Positions 8,413 to 18,410 of a stretch of 64,000 nt of DNA are shown one piece after another (the stretch's first letter is position 1; every line of letters starts with the position of its first letter). Under the pieces are notes generated by a model. The model worked only from the letters and a program-made list of their open reading frames with translations, did not search any database and was not told where the DNA came from. Position numbers and translations under genes: made by a program. This DNA comes from Flavobacterium granuli (GTDB lineage Bacteria > Bacteroidota > Bacteroidia > Flavobacteriales > Flavobacteriaceae): NCBI RefSeq assembly GCF_900129705.1, contig NZ_FQWO01000001.1, positions 496,001 to 560,000 of the forward strand, in the 5' to 3' direction.

Positions 8413-10179
8413 TTATTTCCAACCGGGATTTTGAACCAGATTAGGATTCAAAACAATTTCGTTAGAAGGAATTGGATATAAATAATAATATTCCGGGAAA
8501 TTTCCTGGAGGAGGTCCGTATATGGTAACATAACCTTCAGCTGCTCCATTTTGAATTGTTAATTTATTTCCATAATCAGCATTTTTAACCCATCGTCCTA
8601 ATTGCTCAACATCGGTATAATTCATTTTTTTCCATCTTCTCAGGTCATTAAATCGGTAGCCTTCACCCATAAGCTCTATTGCTCTTTCTCTTCTAATTTC
8701 CCAAAGTGTAGGCGTAACTGATGGATCACGGCTTATATCTATAGGTTCAGATCCCACAACTAAATTAGCAACTCCTCCACGAGCCCTAAGCTTATTAATT
8801 GTTGCATTAGCAATTGCTTGATTGAACTCTCCCAGTTCATATTTTGCTTCTGCATAATTGACCATTACTTCTGCAATTCTAAAAATAGGAGCATCAGCAA
8901 TATCTACGTTTTGAATGTTTAACAAATTATTATAATACTTAAATAACTGATATCCTGTATAACCTGCAATAAAACCTTGTCCATTATTAAAATCTCTAAA
9001 ATGCGGAGTCTGTTTCAATACCAGTCCCTGCCAGTTTCTAGCTGGGTCTCCTTTGTGCTTCACATCAGAAAGGGATGCTAGAACATCTAGATATTCTCTA
9101 TGCTTAGGATTTGCATCATAGGTCCAAGTTAGATTATTAGCATTAACTTTAAATGGAGGAATTATCGTGTATAACATTCTCTTGTCACGATTTCTAAACT
9201 CATCATAAGGATCTTTATCTCCAATAAACATTGGACTACTCCAACGGGTTTGTCCATCAGTAAGCAAATACATATCTGCCGCTTTTTTTGTCAAGTCCCA
9301 ATTCCCGGATGAATTTCTATGGGCCGAAGTCAATGTATGAGTAAATTGACCGTCTGTATATTGCTTATACAATATAATCCCTGGAACTCCTGCCAATGAC
9401 TCACTATTGAATTCTAAATCATAATTAGGATTCAAATTTGGGAAGCTTTGCATTAATTTTTCAGATGCATCAGTACATGCTCTCAAATATTTATCAGCAT
9501 CTCCCAGTGAATGGTATTTGCGCCAAGTTCCTTCAAAAAGACCAAATCTTGAAATTAATGCACGTACGGCATGAATCCCTATAGAATTAGGACCATCACC
9601 TGCGGGTTTAATATTCGCTTCCGCAAAAAGCAGGTTGTCTAACATTTTTTGTGTAACCTCATTTCTAGGAGTACGAGGGGCATACAGCTCTGGAGAAGCA
9701 TCATTAAGCGCATGTTCCAACCAAATTACATCACCATATTTACTCACCAAATTGTAGTATTCATAAGCTCTAAAAAAGTATCCTACACTTCTCCAGTGGT
9801 CTTTTTCTGCTTGGCTAATAACAGTAGATTTATCAATATTATCCAACATAATATTAACTCTTCTAATGTTAGCATACGGCCCAGAATAGAAGCCGCTCGA
9901 AGCAGGAATAGTTTGCAATTGTTTTATCCAATCTGACATGGAAATCTTTGAATTACTATTCAAAAACAAATCCGCATTAAATTCTTCATCAACCACACCG
10001 CGATTATAACCTGGAAAAGTGTTGTAAAATCCCCAAGCATACGCTTTTATATTGTTATAGCTCGTAAAAGTTGTTTCCGTTACAAGTTGGTCCTCTGGAA
10101 TTTGAGACAAATAATCTGTTTCACAACTGCTTATCAGAAGTGAAGAAATAGCGATAAGGGTTAAATATATTTTTTTCAT
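8413..10179 (-). CDS. SusD/RagB-family lipoprotein (second pair)
   Basis: A 588-residue SusD-like protein with a type II signal peptide (lipobox LLISSC, about Cys19). Family blocks are SVGYFFRAYEYYNLVSKYGDVIWL, AEVMVNYAEAKYELG, TINKLRARGG, EIRRERAIELMGEGYRFNDLRRW and YYLYPIPSNE near the C-terminus. It starts 11 bp after the stop of its SusC and is expected to sit as a lid on that transporter at the cell surface. The ligand is unknown. Co-regulation with GH20/GH2 and the first SusC/SusD pair suggests the same or a related glycan. Confidence 0.96.
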   Translation of the reverse strand: MKKIYLTLIAISSLLISSCETDYLSQIPEDQLVTETTFTSYNNIKAYAWGFYNTFPGYNRGVVDEEFNADLFLNSNSKISMSDWIKQLQTIPASSGFYSGPYANIRRVNIMLDNIDKSTVISQAEKDHWRSVGYFFRAYEYYNLVSKYGDVIWLEHALNDASPELYAPRTPRNEVTQKMLDNLLFAEANIKPAGDGPNSIGIHAVRALISRFGLFEGTWRKYHSLGDADKYLRACTDASEKLMQSFPNLNPNYDLEFNSESLAGVPGIILYKQYTDGQFTHTLTSAHRNSSGNWDLTKKAADMYLLTDGQTRWSSPMFIGDKDPYDEFRNRDKRMLYTIIPPFKVNANNLTWTYDANPKHREYLDVLASLSDVKHKGDPARNWQGLVLKQTPHFRDFNNGQGFIAGYTGYQLFKYYNNLLNIQNVDIADAPIFRIAEVMVNYAEAKYELGEFNQAIANATINKLRARGGVANLVVGSEPIDISRDPSVTPTLWEIRRERAIELMGEGYRFNDLRRWKKMNYTDVEQLGRWVKNADYGNKLTIQNGAAEGYVTIYGPPPGNFPEYYYLYPIPSNEIVLNPNLVQNPGWK

Positions 10180-10190
10180 GTTTTTAATTT

Positions 10191-13100
10191 TTAGAATGAC
10201 ACATTAACTCCAAATGAATACTGCTTCAAGAAAGGATAGTTAGCTCCGCTTCCCAAATCTGTAAGTTCCGTATTAATTCCATCAGGCAAATGATCGTAAG
10301 TGAATAGATTCTCACCCGAAAAATATAATTTTACACTTTTGATTAATGATTTTTTAAGTATCTCCTTAGGAAGGCTGTATCCTAGCGTAATATTCTTTAA
10401 ACGAACATAAGATCCATCTGCCAGATATTTAGTTTGAACCCTTCTACTGTATCCATAATTCCCTCCACCTCTTGCATAATTTCTAGGATAATAGGCATCT
10501 GTATTTTCCGGAGTCCAATAATCCAATTGATGTGCATACATGATAGAGAATTCTCCCGGATAAGGAAATACAACATCATTACTCAACCAAACGTCTCTTT
10601 TTCCAACCCCTTGAATAAATACGGACAAATCAAATCCCTTATAAGAAGCCCCGGTATTAAGACCATACTGATAACGTCTGGTATTGTTCCCAATTACCTT
10701 ACGATCACCAAGACCGGTATTAGGAATCACTGCTCCTGTTACCTTATCATATTGTGTATATAAAGTATTGTTTCCGGAATTAATGATACCATCACCATTT
10801 AAATCTTTGTATTTAATATCTCCCGGATTAGGATTCACTCCTTGTACGGTCACAACTCCAGGTTTCAAGGTTCCGTTTTGAAGACTTGAATTTAATGTTC
10901 CTGTAACAAAATCATCATTTGTATAATAACCATCGGTTACATAGCCATAAATTTCTCCTATTTTTTGCCCAACATAATAGTCCCCTAATAATCCCGCTGC
11001 ATTATTGTATCGGGTTATTTTGGCTTGACTGTCCGAAAGATTGAAGCCCACATAATAAGATACCGCATTGATTTTACTTCTCCACTTCATTTCTAATTCC
11101 CATCCATTTACCTCAAGATCAGCTGCGTTTTGCAATGGTGGAGTGGCTCCCAAAATAGTTGGCAAACTGGCTCCTGGACCAAGCATATTAAGCGTTTGTC
11201 TTTTAAACAAATCGAAAGATCCTGTTAGTCGATTGCTAAAAGCTCCCAGATCGATACCATAATTAAGCGTTCTTACTGTTTCCCATGTAAAATTATTACG
11301 TACTAATGCAGGAGTAGAAAGTGAAGTGTATTTAATTCCAGTAGAAGGATCTATCCATCCGGACTGCACACCTGAAAGTCCCTCAAAAAAACCATAATAT
11401 TCAGGAGTCACACCATCCGATTTTCTAATATCCTGATTCCCTATCTCACCCAAAGAAGCCCTCAATTTAAATAAAGAAAGTGCTGTAACATTTTCCATAA
11501 AAGACTCATTCGTTACATTCCATGCCACTGATGCCGATGGAAAAAATCCCCAACGTTGGCTTTCAGGAAATCTGGAAGAACCATCACGACGACCATTTGC
11601 TTCTAAGAAATATCTTTCCTTGTAATTGTAGCCAAATCGTCCAAAAAAGCCCATCACCGACCAATTATTATAGGAATCATTCGCATATTCTGTCCCGGTT
11701 GCTAAATCAATAGACGGTAAAGTTGGATCAATTAAACTGATAACCCCTCCATCTAAAGAAGAACTTTTACTCATTTCATTATTGAAACCTGTCAAGATTT
11801 CAAAATTATGGTCAGCTACTTTTTGTTTAAACTTAGCATAGAAATTTGCAGCATTATAGCGCGTCTGTCCATTAGATAAATTAACACCGGTTTTTGTTGG
11901 GTCACCTAACAAAGGCGTATATCTCAAAGCGTCTATAAATGTAGCTTGATTATTAACTCCCTTATAATTTGAAGTAGCATAACCATAAGTATACTCGCCC
12001 ACCAGAGAAACTGATTTTAACGGCTTGTATTCTATTTTAGAAAAAAAGCGTAAATTATCTCTTTGTGTTTGAGGAGCCACGCCAAATCTTTCCATATTCC
12101 CCGGAGTGTTATAAGGTATTAAAGAACCATCCGCTTGGGTTTGAAAACCTGTTGGCGCATAGGCTGGAAAAGTAATGTAATTGTAATAATTCCCTATAGG
12201 ATTTTTTGTTAATGAACTAAGATAATTGGCGTTCATATCAAAAGTTAATTTTTCTGATATATAGGTTCTATAATCCGTGTTCAATGTAAATCTCTTGAAA
12301 CTGTCATTTTCAGTAACAATGATACCGTCTTGTTTTGTATACCCTGCAGACATTCTAAAGTCAGATTTTTCGCTTCCTCCAGAAATACTCAAATTATGAA
12401 TGGTGGTTGTTCCTAAATCACTATAAAAGTCTTTACCAGCCTCATCGTTTCCAGCAAGCGGATAGGTAACATTATTTATCACTGTACTGCCACTCGGATA
12501 GTCTTTTGGATTCAATTTATAAGCATCCAAAGCCCCTTTCCAAGTAGGAATATCTTGATTCGTCCAAAAACCCGTTGTTCCCCAAGTGTTAAGTGCATTT
12601 ACGAAATCATAAACTGATGCTTTCTTAGGCAAATTTGTTGCATAATCAATACTGGAAGATGTCGAATAATCTACTTGAATCTCTTGGTTCTTTTTTCCTG
12701 TTTTAGTAGTAATCAAAATAACTCCAAAAGCTGCTCTCGCCCCATAAATAGAAGTCGCTGCGGCATCTTTTAATACCGTTACCGATTCAATATCTTTTGG
12801 ATTAATATTATCCATACTCATTGGTACGTTGTTTACAAGAACCAATGGAGCTCCTCCATTAATAGACTGAAAACCGCGAATTTGCAAATCAAATCCTTGA
12901 CCTGGCCTACCGCTTCCTGAAACAACCTGTAACCCTGGAAGCGCACCTTGAATAGCTGAAGCAGCACCTGTAATGGGTCTATCACCCAATACCTCGCTCA
13001 TTTTTACCGAAGCTACAGAACCAGACACATTCGCTCTTTTTTGAGCACCGAAACCTACTATAACTACATCATTCAAAGCAGCAGCTTCAGATTTTAAAAC

Positions 13101-13712
13101 TACTTTTAAATTTGTATTGTCTTTAATCTGTATTTCTTGATTAACGAATCCCAAGTAAGTAAAAATCAAGACATCTCCTTTATTGACTGTTATAGAAAAA
13201 CCACCATCAATATCAGTAACTGTGCCCGCCTTACCTCCTTTTTTAAATACATTAACTCCTGGCATAGGAATTCCGGTTTCATCTACAACCTTACCAGTGA
13301 CAGTCTGTTGGTAATCTATTGCTCCTGTAGCAGTTGTATTCTCCAAATTATTGCTCTTATTCAATACAATTTGATTATTACGCAACACTTGAAACTTAAT
13401 ATCCTGCGAGCTCAATACTTTATTAAGGACTTCCTCCAGAGTTTCATTTTTAAACTCTGCATTTATTTTAGCCTTAGAAGAAATCACTTGGGCTTGATAA
13501 GAAAAAGTGACATTAGCTTGACTCTCTATTAATTGAAGTAAATTTTTAATACTTCCATTTTTAACAGACAATGATACGCGTTCTGCTAAAGGGCCTTGCC
13601 CATAACTAGTATTAGAATAGCACATGTTGATTGTAATAGTCAACAATACCAGCTGAATAAACGAGAATTTCATAATCTTAAAAATCGTTTTGTTACTAAA
13701 ATTTTTAGACAT
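10191..13712 (-). CDS. SusC/RagA-family TonB-dependent transducer with STN domain
   Basis: A 1173-residue outer-membrane transporter with signalling function. Domains in order: signal peptide (about 1-38), STN domain (about 45-120, from RVSLSVKNGS to NNQIVLNK), carboxypeptidase-D-like domain (VTGKVVDETG to YLGFVNQEI, about 138-196), plug (VIVGFGAQKRANVSG to FGVILITTK), and beta-barrel ending QYSFGVNVSF. In this family the STN domain contacts a FecR-type anti-sigma factor in the periplasm. The FecR and ECF sigma genes lie directly upstream, so substrate binding probably turns on the unit. A conserved hairpin (13787-13812) lies in its leader. It is a paralogue of the 4423 transporter, which lacks STN. 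Confidence 0.97.
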   Translation of the reverse strand: MSKNFSNKTIFKIMKFSFIQLVLLTITINMCYSNTSYGQGPLAERVSLSVKNGSIKNLLQLIESQANVTFSYQAQVISSKAKINAEFKNETLEEVLNKVLSSQDIKFQVLRNNQIVLNKSNNLENTTATGAIDYQQTVTGKVVDETGIPMPGVNVFKKGGKAGTVTDIDGGFSITVNKGDVLIFTYLGFVNQEIQIKDNTNLKVVLKSEAAALNDVVIVGFGAQKRANVSGSVASVKMSEVLGDRPITGAASAIQGALPGLQVVSGSGRPGQGFDLQIRGFQSINGGAPLVLVNNVPMSMDNINPKDIESVTVLKDAAATSIYGARAAFGVILITTKTGKKNQEIQVDYSTSSSIDYATNLPKKASVYDFVNALNTWGTTGFWTNQDIPTWKGALDAYKLNPKDYPSGSTVINNVTYPLAGNDEAGKDFYSDLGTTTIHNLSISGGSEKSDFRMSAGYTKQDGIIVTENDSFKRFTLNTDYRTYISEKLTFDMNANYLSSLTKNPIGNYYNYITFPAYAPTGFQTQADGSLIPYNTPGNMERFGVAPQTQRDNLRFFSKIEYKPLKSVSLVGEYTYGYATSNYKGVNNQATFIDALRYTPLLGDPTKTGVNLSNGQTRYNAANFYAKFKQKVADHNFEILTGFNNEMSKSSSLDGGVISLIDPTLPSIDLATGTEYANDSYNNWSVMGFFGRFGYNYKERYFLEANGRRDGSSRFPESQRWGFFPSASVAWNVTNESFMENVTALSLFKLRASLGEIGNQDIRKSDGVTPEYYGFFEGLSGVQSGWIDPSTGIKYTSLSTPALVRNNFTWETVRTLNYGIDLGAFSNRLTGSFDLFKRQTLNMLGPGASLPTILGATPPLQNAADLEVNGWELEMKWRSKINAVSYYVGFNLSDSQAKITRYNNAAGLLGDYYVGQKIGEIYGYVTDGYYTNDDFVTGTLNSSLQNGTLKPGVVTVQGVNPNPGDIKYKDLNGDGIINSGNNTLYTQYDKVTGAVIPNTGLGDRKVIGNNTRRYQYGLNTGASYKGFDLSVFIQGVGKRDVWLSNDVVFPYPGEFSIMYAHQLDYWTPENTDAYYPRNYARGGGNYGYSRRVQTKYLADGSYVRLKNITLGYSLPKEILKKSLIKSVKLYFSGENLFTYDHLPDGINTELTDLGSGANYPFLKQYSFGVNVSF

Positions 13713-13786
13713 ACTTTTGTTTTTTTGTTAGTTCATGACAAAATAAATTCCGCCCATTGCTTCTAAGCAATAGGAAATGTTTAAAA

Positions 13787-13812
13787 GGGAAAGATGTTGC
13801 CGCATCTTTCTC
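13787..13812 (-). other. Hairpin in FecR-SusC spacer, copy 1
   Basis: On the minus (mRNA) strand a 10-bp stem (GAGAAAGATG with CATCTTTCCC, one G-T pair) closes a six-base loop CGGCAA and is preceded by an A run. The loop and the closing G-C pair match the hairpin at 27727-27750, which sits at the same place in the second sigma/FecR/SusC operon. It lies 75 nt before the SusC start. It has no strong T run on the mRNA strand, so it is not a normal terminator for these genes. On the opposite strand it would look like one. Confidence 0.6.
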
Positions 13813-13894
13813 TTTTTTTAAAAAAACTTGTTTATAATGTATTTTTTCTTCTCATAGTTTTTTGGTTTGGTTAGTTAGTATTTATATAGTTTAG

Positions 13895-14977
13895 TTATTT
13901 ACAGCCCTGAGATTCAATTACTATTTGTGAATCGACTTCTTTATATGTTCCCCCTATAATTTCACAAATTAAATCAAGCTGGTCATAAAGGGATTTATCT
14001 ATTAATTTTGTCGTGATAGTACAACTTGCCAAAACTTCTTCATTATAAATAATTTTAATTCCATAACGATTTTCAATTGCATCAAAAACTTTATTTATAG
14101 GAGCTTCATTAAACTGTATCGGGCTTTCTTTTGCAATTACCACAGGAGACTCTACTAGTCTTTTACTTAAATTTTCATCTGAACGGCTATAAATAGCTTG
14201 TTGATTGGGTACAACTACTAATCCATTGGTCTCAGGATCCGATAAATTGATTCTTCGTTGATTAAAAACCGAAACTCTACCTGTACTCACTTTTACAAAT
14301 AGTTTTTTATCATTATCAAACGCTCTAATTCTAAAACTGGTACCCAAAACTTTGGTTACAATTTCATTGGCATACACATAAAAAGGCTTATTGGGATCCT
14401 TCGCAATTTTAAAAAATGCATCACCGCTCAATATGACAGTCCTGCTGTTTTTATCAAAATGAACAGGATAACTCAACTTACTATTTTTCTCCAATGTAAT
14501 AACACTACCATCCTCAAGCTGAACTTTCAACGGGCTGTCACTTGTATTGATCTTTTCTACAAGAGGTATTTGCGCATCAAAAGAAGTCAGCAAATCGTTA
14601 TAAGAAACTTGTCCACGAGGATTTGACATCCATACCAAAGAACCAATACCAAATAAAACAATTATACAAGCTGCCCACTTAATAAATGGTTGCTGCCATG
14701 ATCGCAATAGAACAGGCTCTTGAGAAACCTCTTCCACTTTAAGAGTCTGATTGATTCTACTCCATATTTTTTGCTGATCAAACTCAGCCAATTGTTCTAG
14801 CTGAATTTCATTTAATTCCAAAATAAACTGGCTGGCTTCATTCATTAAACTGGCTTTCAATGGATATTCAATTAAAAATTGTACCCATTTATCCTTGTCT
14901 TGCCCAAAGAGTGTCCAGCGAACAAACGAATCATCGTCTAAAAAATCCTGTATCTGATTGTAATTGTATTCCATCAT
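13895..14977 (-). CDS. FecR-family anti-sigma factor
   Basis: A 360-residue single-pass inner-membrane regulator. The N-terminal cytoplasmic part (about 1-95) should bind the sigma factor. A membrane segment lies at about 98-116 (AACIIVLFGIGSLVWM). The periplasmic FecR domain follows (VQLEDGSVITLEKNSKLSYP, FKIAKDPNKPFYVYANEIVTKVLGTSFRI in part) with the C-terminal FecR/STN-like module ending SQGCK. It lies between the ECF sigma gene (218 bp upstream) and the STN-bearing SusC (182 bp downstream), the standard arrangement for cell-surface signalling. It should hold the 15196-15771 sigma factor inactive until the transporter is loaded. Confidence 0.95.
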   Translation of the reverse strand: MMEYNYNQIQDFLDDDSFVRWTLFGQDKDKWVQFLIEYPLKASLMNEASQFILELNEIQLEQLAEFDQQKIWSRINQTLKVEEVSQEPVLLRSWQQPFIKWAACIIVLFGIGSLVWMSNPRGQVSYNDLLTSFDAQIPLVEKINTSDSPLKVQLEDGSVITLEKNSKLSYPVHFDKNSRTVILSGDAFFKIAKDPNKPFYVYANEIVTKVLGTSFRIRAFDNDKKLFVKVSTGRVSVFNQRRINLSDPETNGLVVVPNQQAIYSRSDENLSKRLVESPVVIAKESPIQFNEAPINKVFDAIENRYGIKIIYNEEVLASCTITTKLIDKSLYDQLDLICEIIGGTYKEVDSQIVIESQGCK

Positions 14978-15195
14978 GGTAAATGACTAATAAAGCCCTA
15001 TAGTAATACAAGTACCACTTTGACAAAAAAGTAACCATTTTATTTCATCTTTTTTTAAACAAAAAAAAATCTCTTAAAAATAGAGGATTGGCTCGATCAA
15101 AATAGAGATAAAAAAAGAATTAAATTCTAGAACACAGATAACTTATAAACACAGAAAAACAAGCCTGCTGATTACAATCGAAAATTAAAAATGGC

Positions 15196-15771
15196 TTAAA
15201 CCGTTTTACGAAGTGAGACTCTTAGAATTGCATAAGACTTAGATAACAAGTTTTTTACCACCTGCTTAGGGATTTCCATTATTTGAGAAGTTTGATCTAA
15301 ACTTAATCCCTGATAAAAACGCAAATGAACAGCCTCAGTCTGGCGTTTACTTAGTTTTTCTAACGACTTTTTTACTAATTGAGTCTTTATTTGAACCGAC
15401 TCTTTTTCTATTGATTCTTGCTCAATAGACAAGGTCGAAAGAAAATCTAAAAAATGATCTACATTTTCTGATCCCTCAAAAATATCTTTTTGGATATTAC
15501 GGCTAAACTGATTTCGAATAGCTCTAAACAAGTAGAATTTAACATTATCAACTTCACTTAAAAACTCTTTCCTCCTCCAAAGATCCACAAACAAATCATG
15601 TATCGCATCCTCGACCAAGGACTGGTCTGAATTCAGTTGAAACCCATAAGTTACTAAAATTTTAAAATACTTTTTATACAAAAGTTCAAAAGCCTCGTAG
15701 TCTCCATTCTTAAACGATTTCCATAGAAGGGAATCCTGTGACACATCCGTTTGTTTAGTAATATTGCTCAA
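15196..15771 (-). CDS. ECF RNA polymerase sigma factor
   Basis: A 191-residue sigma-70 family member with region 2 (FELLYKKYFKILVTYGFQL, DAIHDLFVDLWRR) and region 4 (RQTEAVHLRFYQGLSLDQTS, IPKQVVKNLLSKSYAILR). It lacks regions 1 and 3, as ECF factors do. It heads the sigma-FecR-SusC-SusD unit and is itself preceded by promoter copy 3, so it shares control with the GH20 unit and the first SusC/SusD pair. Its own promoter specificity is not known. It may recognise the shared promoter, which would make the circuit self-amplifying. Confidence 0.95.
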   Translation of the reverse strand: MSNITKQTDVSQDSLLWKSFKNGDYEAFELLYKKYFKILVTYGFQLNSDQSLVEDAIHDLFVDLWRRKEFLSEVDNVKFYLFRAIRNQFSRNIQKDIFEGSENVDHFLDFLSTLSIEQESIEKESVQIKTQLVKKSLEKLSKRQTEAVHLRFYQGLSLDQTSQIMEIPKQVVKNLLSKSYAILRVSLRKTV

Positions 15772-15846
15772 TGGTTTGGTTTTTTTGGTTGTTATGGTTT
15801 ATCATCCTTTTTTATCTTCAACACATTTGCACAAATCAAAAAGAGA

Positions 15847-15898
15847 TAATCTCAAAAATATAACAGTTTACAAATAAAAAATAACAGTACCTACCAGT
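15847..15898 (-). promoter_or_regulatory. Promoter/operator copy 3 (ECF sigma gene)
   Basis: The minus strand has ACTGGTAGGTACTGTT (15898-15883) and TATTTTTG (15860-15853), again 30 bp apart. The second ACTGGT half-site is changed to ACTGTT. The flank CTGTTATATTTTTGAGA matches copies 1 and 2 with one change. The expected transcription start is near 15847, about 76 nt before the sigma start codon. Confidence 0.72.
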
Positions 15899-16023
15899 TT
15901 ATTTTGTGATATGCATAAAAAAAAGCAACTTATCTCAATGAATACGCATACAGCTCTTATTTTTAAAAATAAAAAACATAATCCTTCTTAAGCATTTTAA
16001 CCAAAGCTAATTTGGAATTTGAT

Positions 16024-16060
16024 ATAAAAAAAGAGTCGGAAGTATGTTTCCGACTCTTAA
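16024..16060 (-). terminator. Terminator downstream of DsbD
   Basis: A perfect 11-bp stem, AAGAGTCGGAA with TTCCGACTCTT, is followed on the minus strand by TTTTTTTATA. It closes the transcript of the DsbD gene and the short fragment at 16082-16183. Confidence 0.85.
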
Positions 16061-16081
16061 TTCAATTTTAATGTACTCTTT

Positions 16082-16183
16082 TTATTTAGTAGCTGTCTTT
16101 ACTTTTGAGTTGGCATACTCTTTAGACAAGTTCAACATTAATTCTATATTTCCATTTTGAAAAGGAATCAAATAGTAAAAATA
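16082..16183 (-). pseudogene. Possible C-terminal remnant of a lost gene
   Basis: Between the DsbD stop and its terminator the minus strand has a 33-codon frame without a proper start. It reads like a genuine protein C-terminus (LIPFQNGNIELMLNLSKEY, ending KTATK) and stops at 16082-16084. The first in-frame ATG (16136-16138) would give only 18 codons. I do not recognise the parent family. The call rests on residue composition and position only. Confidence 0.3.
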
Positions 16184-16203
16184 CTAATTGACTTTTTATC
16201 TTA

Positions 16204-18276
16204 TTACTTTTTACTAAAGTTAGCCAGTCCGGTTTTTAACCAAGTGTGGTATTCCTCGACATCCGGAGTATAACCCACAGGATCAATTAGGTTTTCTCCT
16301 TCGTGATCCGTTAACACATAAAAAGGTTGTGCATTTGCCTTGTATTTTATCGTTTGAAATTCACTCCATTTTTGTCCAACGTATTTTAATTTTTTCCCAG
16401 GTCTTAGTTTAGACTCGATTTCTTCGCCAGCGGGAAGCGGTCTTTTATCATCGACATACAAGGAAATAAGCACTACGTCATTATTAAGGATAGCTAAAAT
16501 TTGTTCCTTTGGCCAAACTTGTTGTTCCATTTTACGGCAGTTGACACAGGCATAGCCGGTGAAATCCAACATAACGGGCTTGTTTACTTTTTTGGCGTAA
16601 GCCATTCCCAAATCATAATCCGTAAAAGCTACAATATTATGCGGCGCCATCAAATGGGCTCCTTCGGGAATTGCTGTTGCTGTTGTAACAGTACCTGCTT
16701 GAGAAGATCCAACACCATAAGGCGATTCGCTATAATGTTGTGCCGGTGGAAAAGCACTGATCAAATTTAAAGGCGCTCCCCATAATCCGGGAATCATATA
16801 AATGGTAAAACTCAACGAAAGTAGCCCTAAACTGAGTCTCCCTACAGAAATATGAGTTAGAGGAGAATCGTGTGGCAATTGTATTTTTCCAAAAAGGTAA
16901 AAGGCCAAAACACCAAAGATGGCAATCCAAATCGCCAAGAACACTTCGCGCTCTAATAAATGCAATTGCAAAACCAAATCAGCATTGGACAAGAATTTAA
17001 AAGCCAAAGCCAATTCTAAGAAACCCAACACCACTTTTACGGTATTTAACCAGCCACCAGATTTTGGCAATGAATTTAACCAACCCGGAAATGCCGCAAA
17101 TAAAGTAAATGGTATGGCTAAGGCCAAAGAAAACCCTAACATCCCCACTATAGGGCCTATTTGATTTCCGCCTGCGGCCGCCTGAACCAAAAGCGTTCCT
17201 ACGATAGGGCCGGTGCAGGAAAATGAGACAATTGCCAAGGCCAAAGCCATGAAGAAAATCCCGATAAGTCCGCCTTTATCTGCTTTGCTGTCCACTTTAT
17301 TGGCCCAAGAATTGGGAAGCATGATTTCAAAAGCGCCTAAAAAGGAAACTGCAAAAACCACTAAAAGCACAAAGAAAATAATGTTGAACCAAACATTAGT
17401 AGAAAGCGCATTTAAAGCATCGGCTCCAAAAATGGCACTGACCAAGGAACCTAAAAGTACGTAGATGATTACGATTGACAATCCGTAAATGATGGCGTTT
17501 TTAATTCCTACAGCCCTATTTTTACTTTGTTTGGTAAAGAAGCTCACCGTCATCGGGATCATTGGAAACACGCAAGGAGTCAATAAAGCAGCAAAACCGG
17601 AGAAGAAAGCGATGATAAATATGGCTAGCATACTCTTATCAGAGGACTTTTCTTTTTGAGCAACGGTGGTTTTTTCAACATCGACTGTTTTAATTTCCTC
17701 TTTTAGTATCGAATCTGCGGGGATTTCTTCTTTTACTGTGGAATCGATTGCGGTTTCTTTCCCTGCTACAGCAACCAAATCGGCTGTTTTTTCAATTTCT
17801 TTTGCCTTAACAGCTCCAGCCATTGCGGTTTCGGGGATTTGAAAATTCAAATCAACATAAGAGGGCGGCAAACAATTTGCATCATCGCAAACCATAAACT
17901 CCACTTCTCCCGAGATTTTAAAAGCTTTTTTCGAAAGTACATTGATACGCTGTTTAAAAACGGCTTTGTTTTCGAAAAACTTAATCTTCATGTTAAATAT
18001 AGGATCATTAACCGTATGACCGCTTTCTTCGGATGGTTTTCCTATTAGCTCATAATTGGGATTTTTGCCGAAGCTAAAAGCCGTGGGAACGGGGCCGTTT
18101 TCAGGAACACTTTGGGAATACAAATGCCATCCTTCGCCAATGGTGGCTTGGATAACTAAATCATATTTAGTGTCAGAAACGGCAACTACCGAAGCAGACC
18201 ATTTTACCGGATTGTGTATTTGGGAGAAAACATTAGCACTTATAATAAAGGCTAAGAGTAGTATTATTTTCTTCAT
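16204..18276 (-). CDS. dsbD: DsbD-type thiol:disulfide interchange protein
   Basis: An inner-membrane protein that moves electrons from cytoplasmic thioredoxin to periplasmic thiol proteins. From the chosen start ([10 protein letters not shown], 690 residues) it has a signal peptide, an N-terminal DsbD-alpha domain with the cysteine pair region CDDANC, and a Lys/Glu-rich linker. An eight-helix CcdA-like transmembrane domain follows ([31 protein letters not shown]), then a C-terminal thioredoxin domain with CVNC (Cys577 and Cys580). An in-frame ATG eight codons upstream (18300) is less likely because it would put charged and His residues before the signal peptide. It lies 110 bp after the M16 protease. 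The TlpA-like protein nearby is a plausible electron recipient. Confidence 0.95.
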   Translation of the reverse strand: MKKIILLLAFIISANVFSQIHNPVKWSASVVAVSDTKYDLVIQATIGEGWHLYSQSVPENGPVPTAFSFGKNPNYELIGKPSEESGHTVNDPIFNMKIKFFENKAVFKQRINVLSKKAFKISGEVEFMVCDDANCLPPSYVDLNFQIPETAMAGAVKAKEIEKTADLVAVAGKETAIDSTVKEEIPADSILKEEIKTVDVEKTTVAQKEKSSDKSMLAIFIIAFFSGFAALLTPCVFPMIPMTVSFFTKQSKNRAVGIKNAIIYGLSIVIIYVLLGSLVSAIFGADALNALSTNVWFNIIFFVLLVVFAVSFLGAFEIMLPNSWANKVDSKADKGGLIGIFFMALALAIVSFSCTGPIVGTLLVQAAAGGNQIGPIVGMLGFSLALAIPFTLFAAFPGWLNSLPKSGGWLNTVKVVLGFLELALAFKFLSNADLVLQLHLLEREVFLAIWIAIFGVLAFYLFGKIQLPHDSPLTHISVGRLSLGLLSLSFTIYMIPGLWGAPLNLISAFPPAQHYSESPYGVGSSQAGTVTTATAIPEGAHLMAPHNIVAFTDYDLGMAYAKKVNKPVMLDFTGYACVNCRKMEQQVWPKEQILAILNNDVVLISLYVDDKRPLPAGEEIESKLRPGKKLKYVGQKWSEFQTIKYKANAQPFYVLTDHEGENLIDPVGYTPDVEEYHTWLKTGLANFSKK

Positions 18277-18410
18277 TGGATTATGATTTATATGGTGCAT
18301 AAATTAAATAGGGCCACTGTGTCAATGACCCTATAAATCCTCTCGTTGTTTGTGTACTAATTCAAAATACTTATAAAAAAACTAAGTAATAACGAAAGAT
18401 GCTTTTACCA

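Noticed and set aside
13787..13812. Ordinary Rho-independent terminator between FecR and SusC
   Set aside because: The T run is on the opposite strand, no plus-strand gene ends there, and SusC needs transcription through this point. It is kept as a possible RNA element instead.
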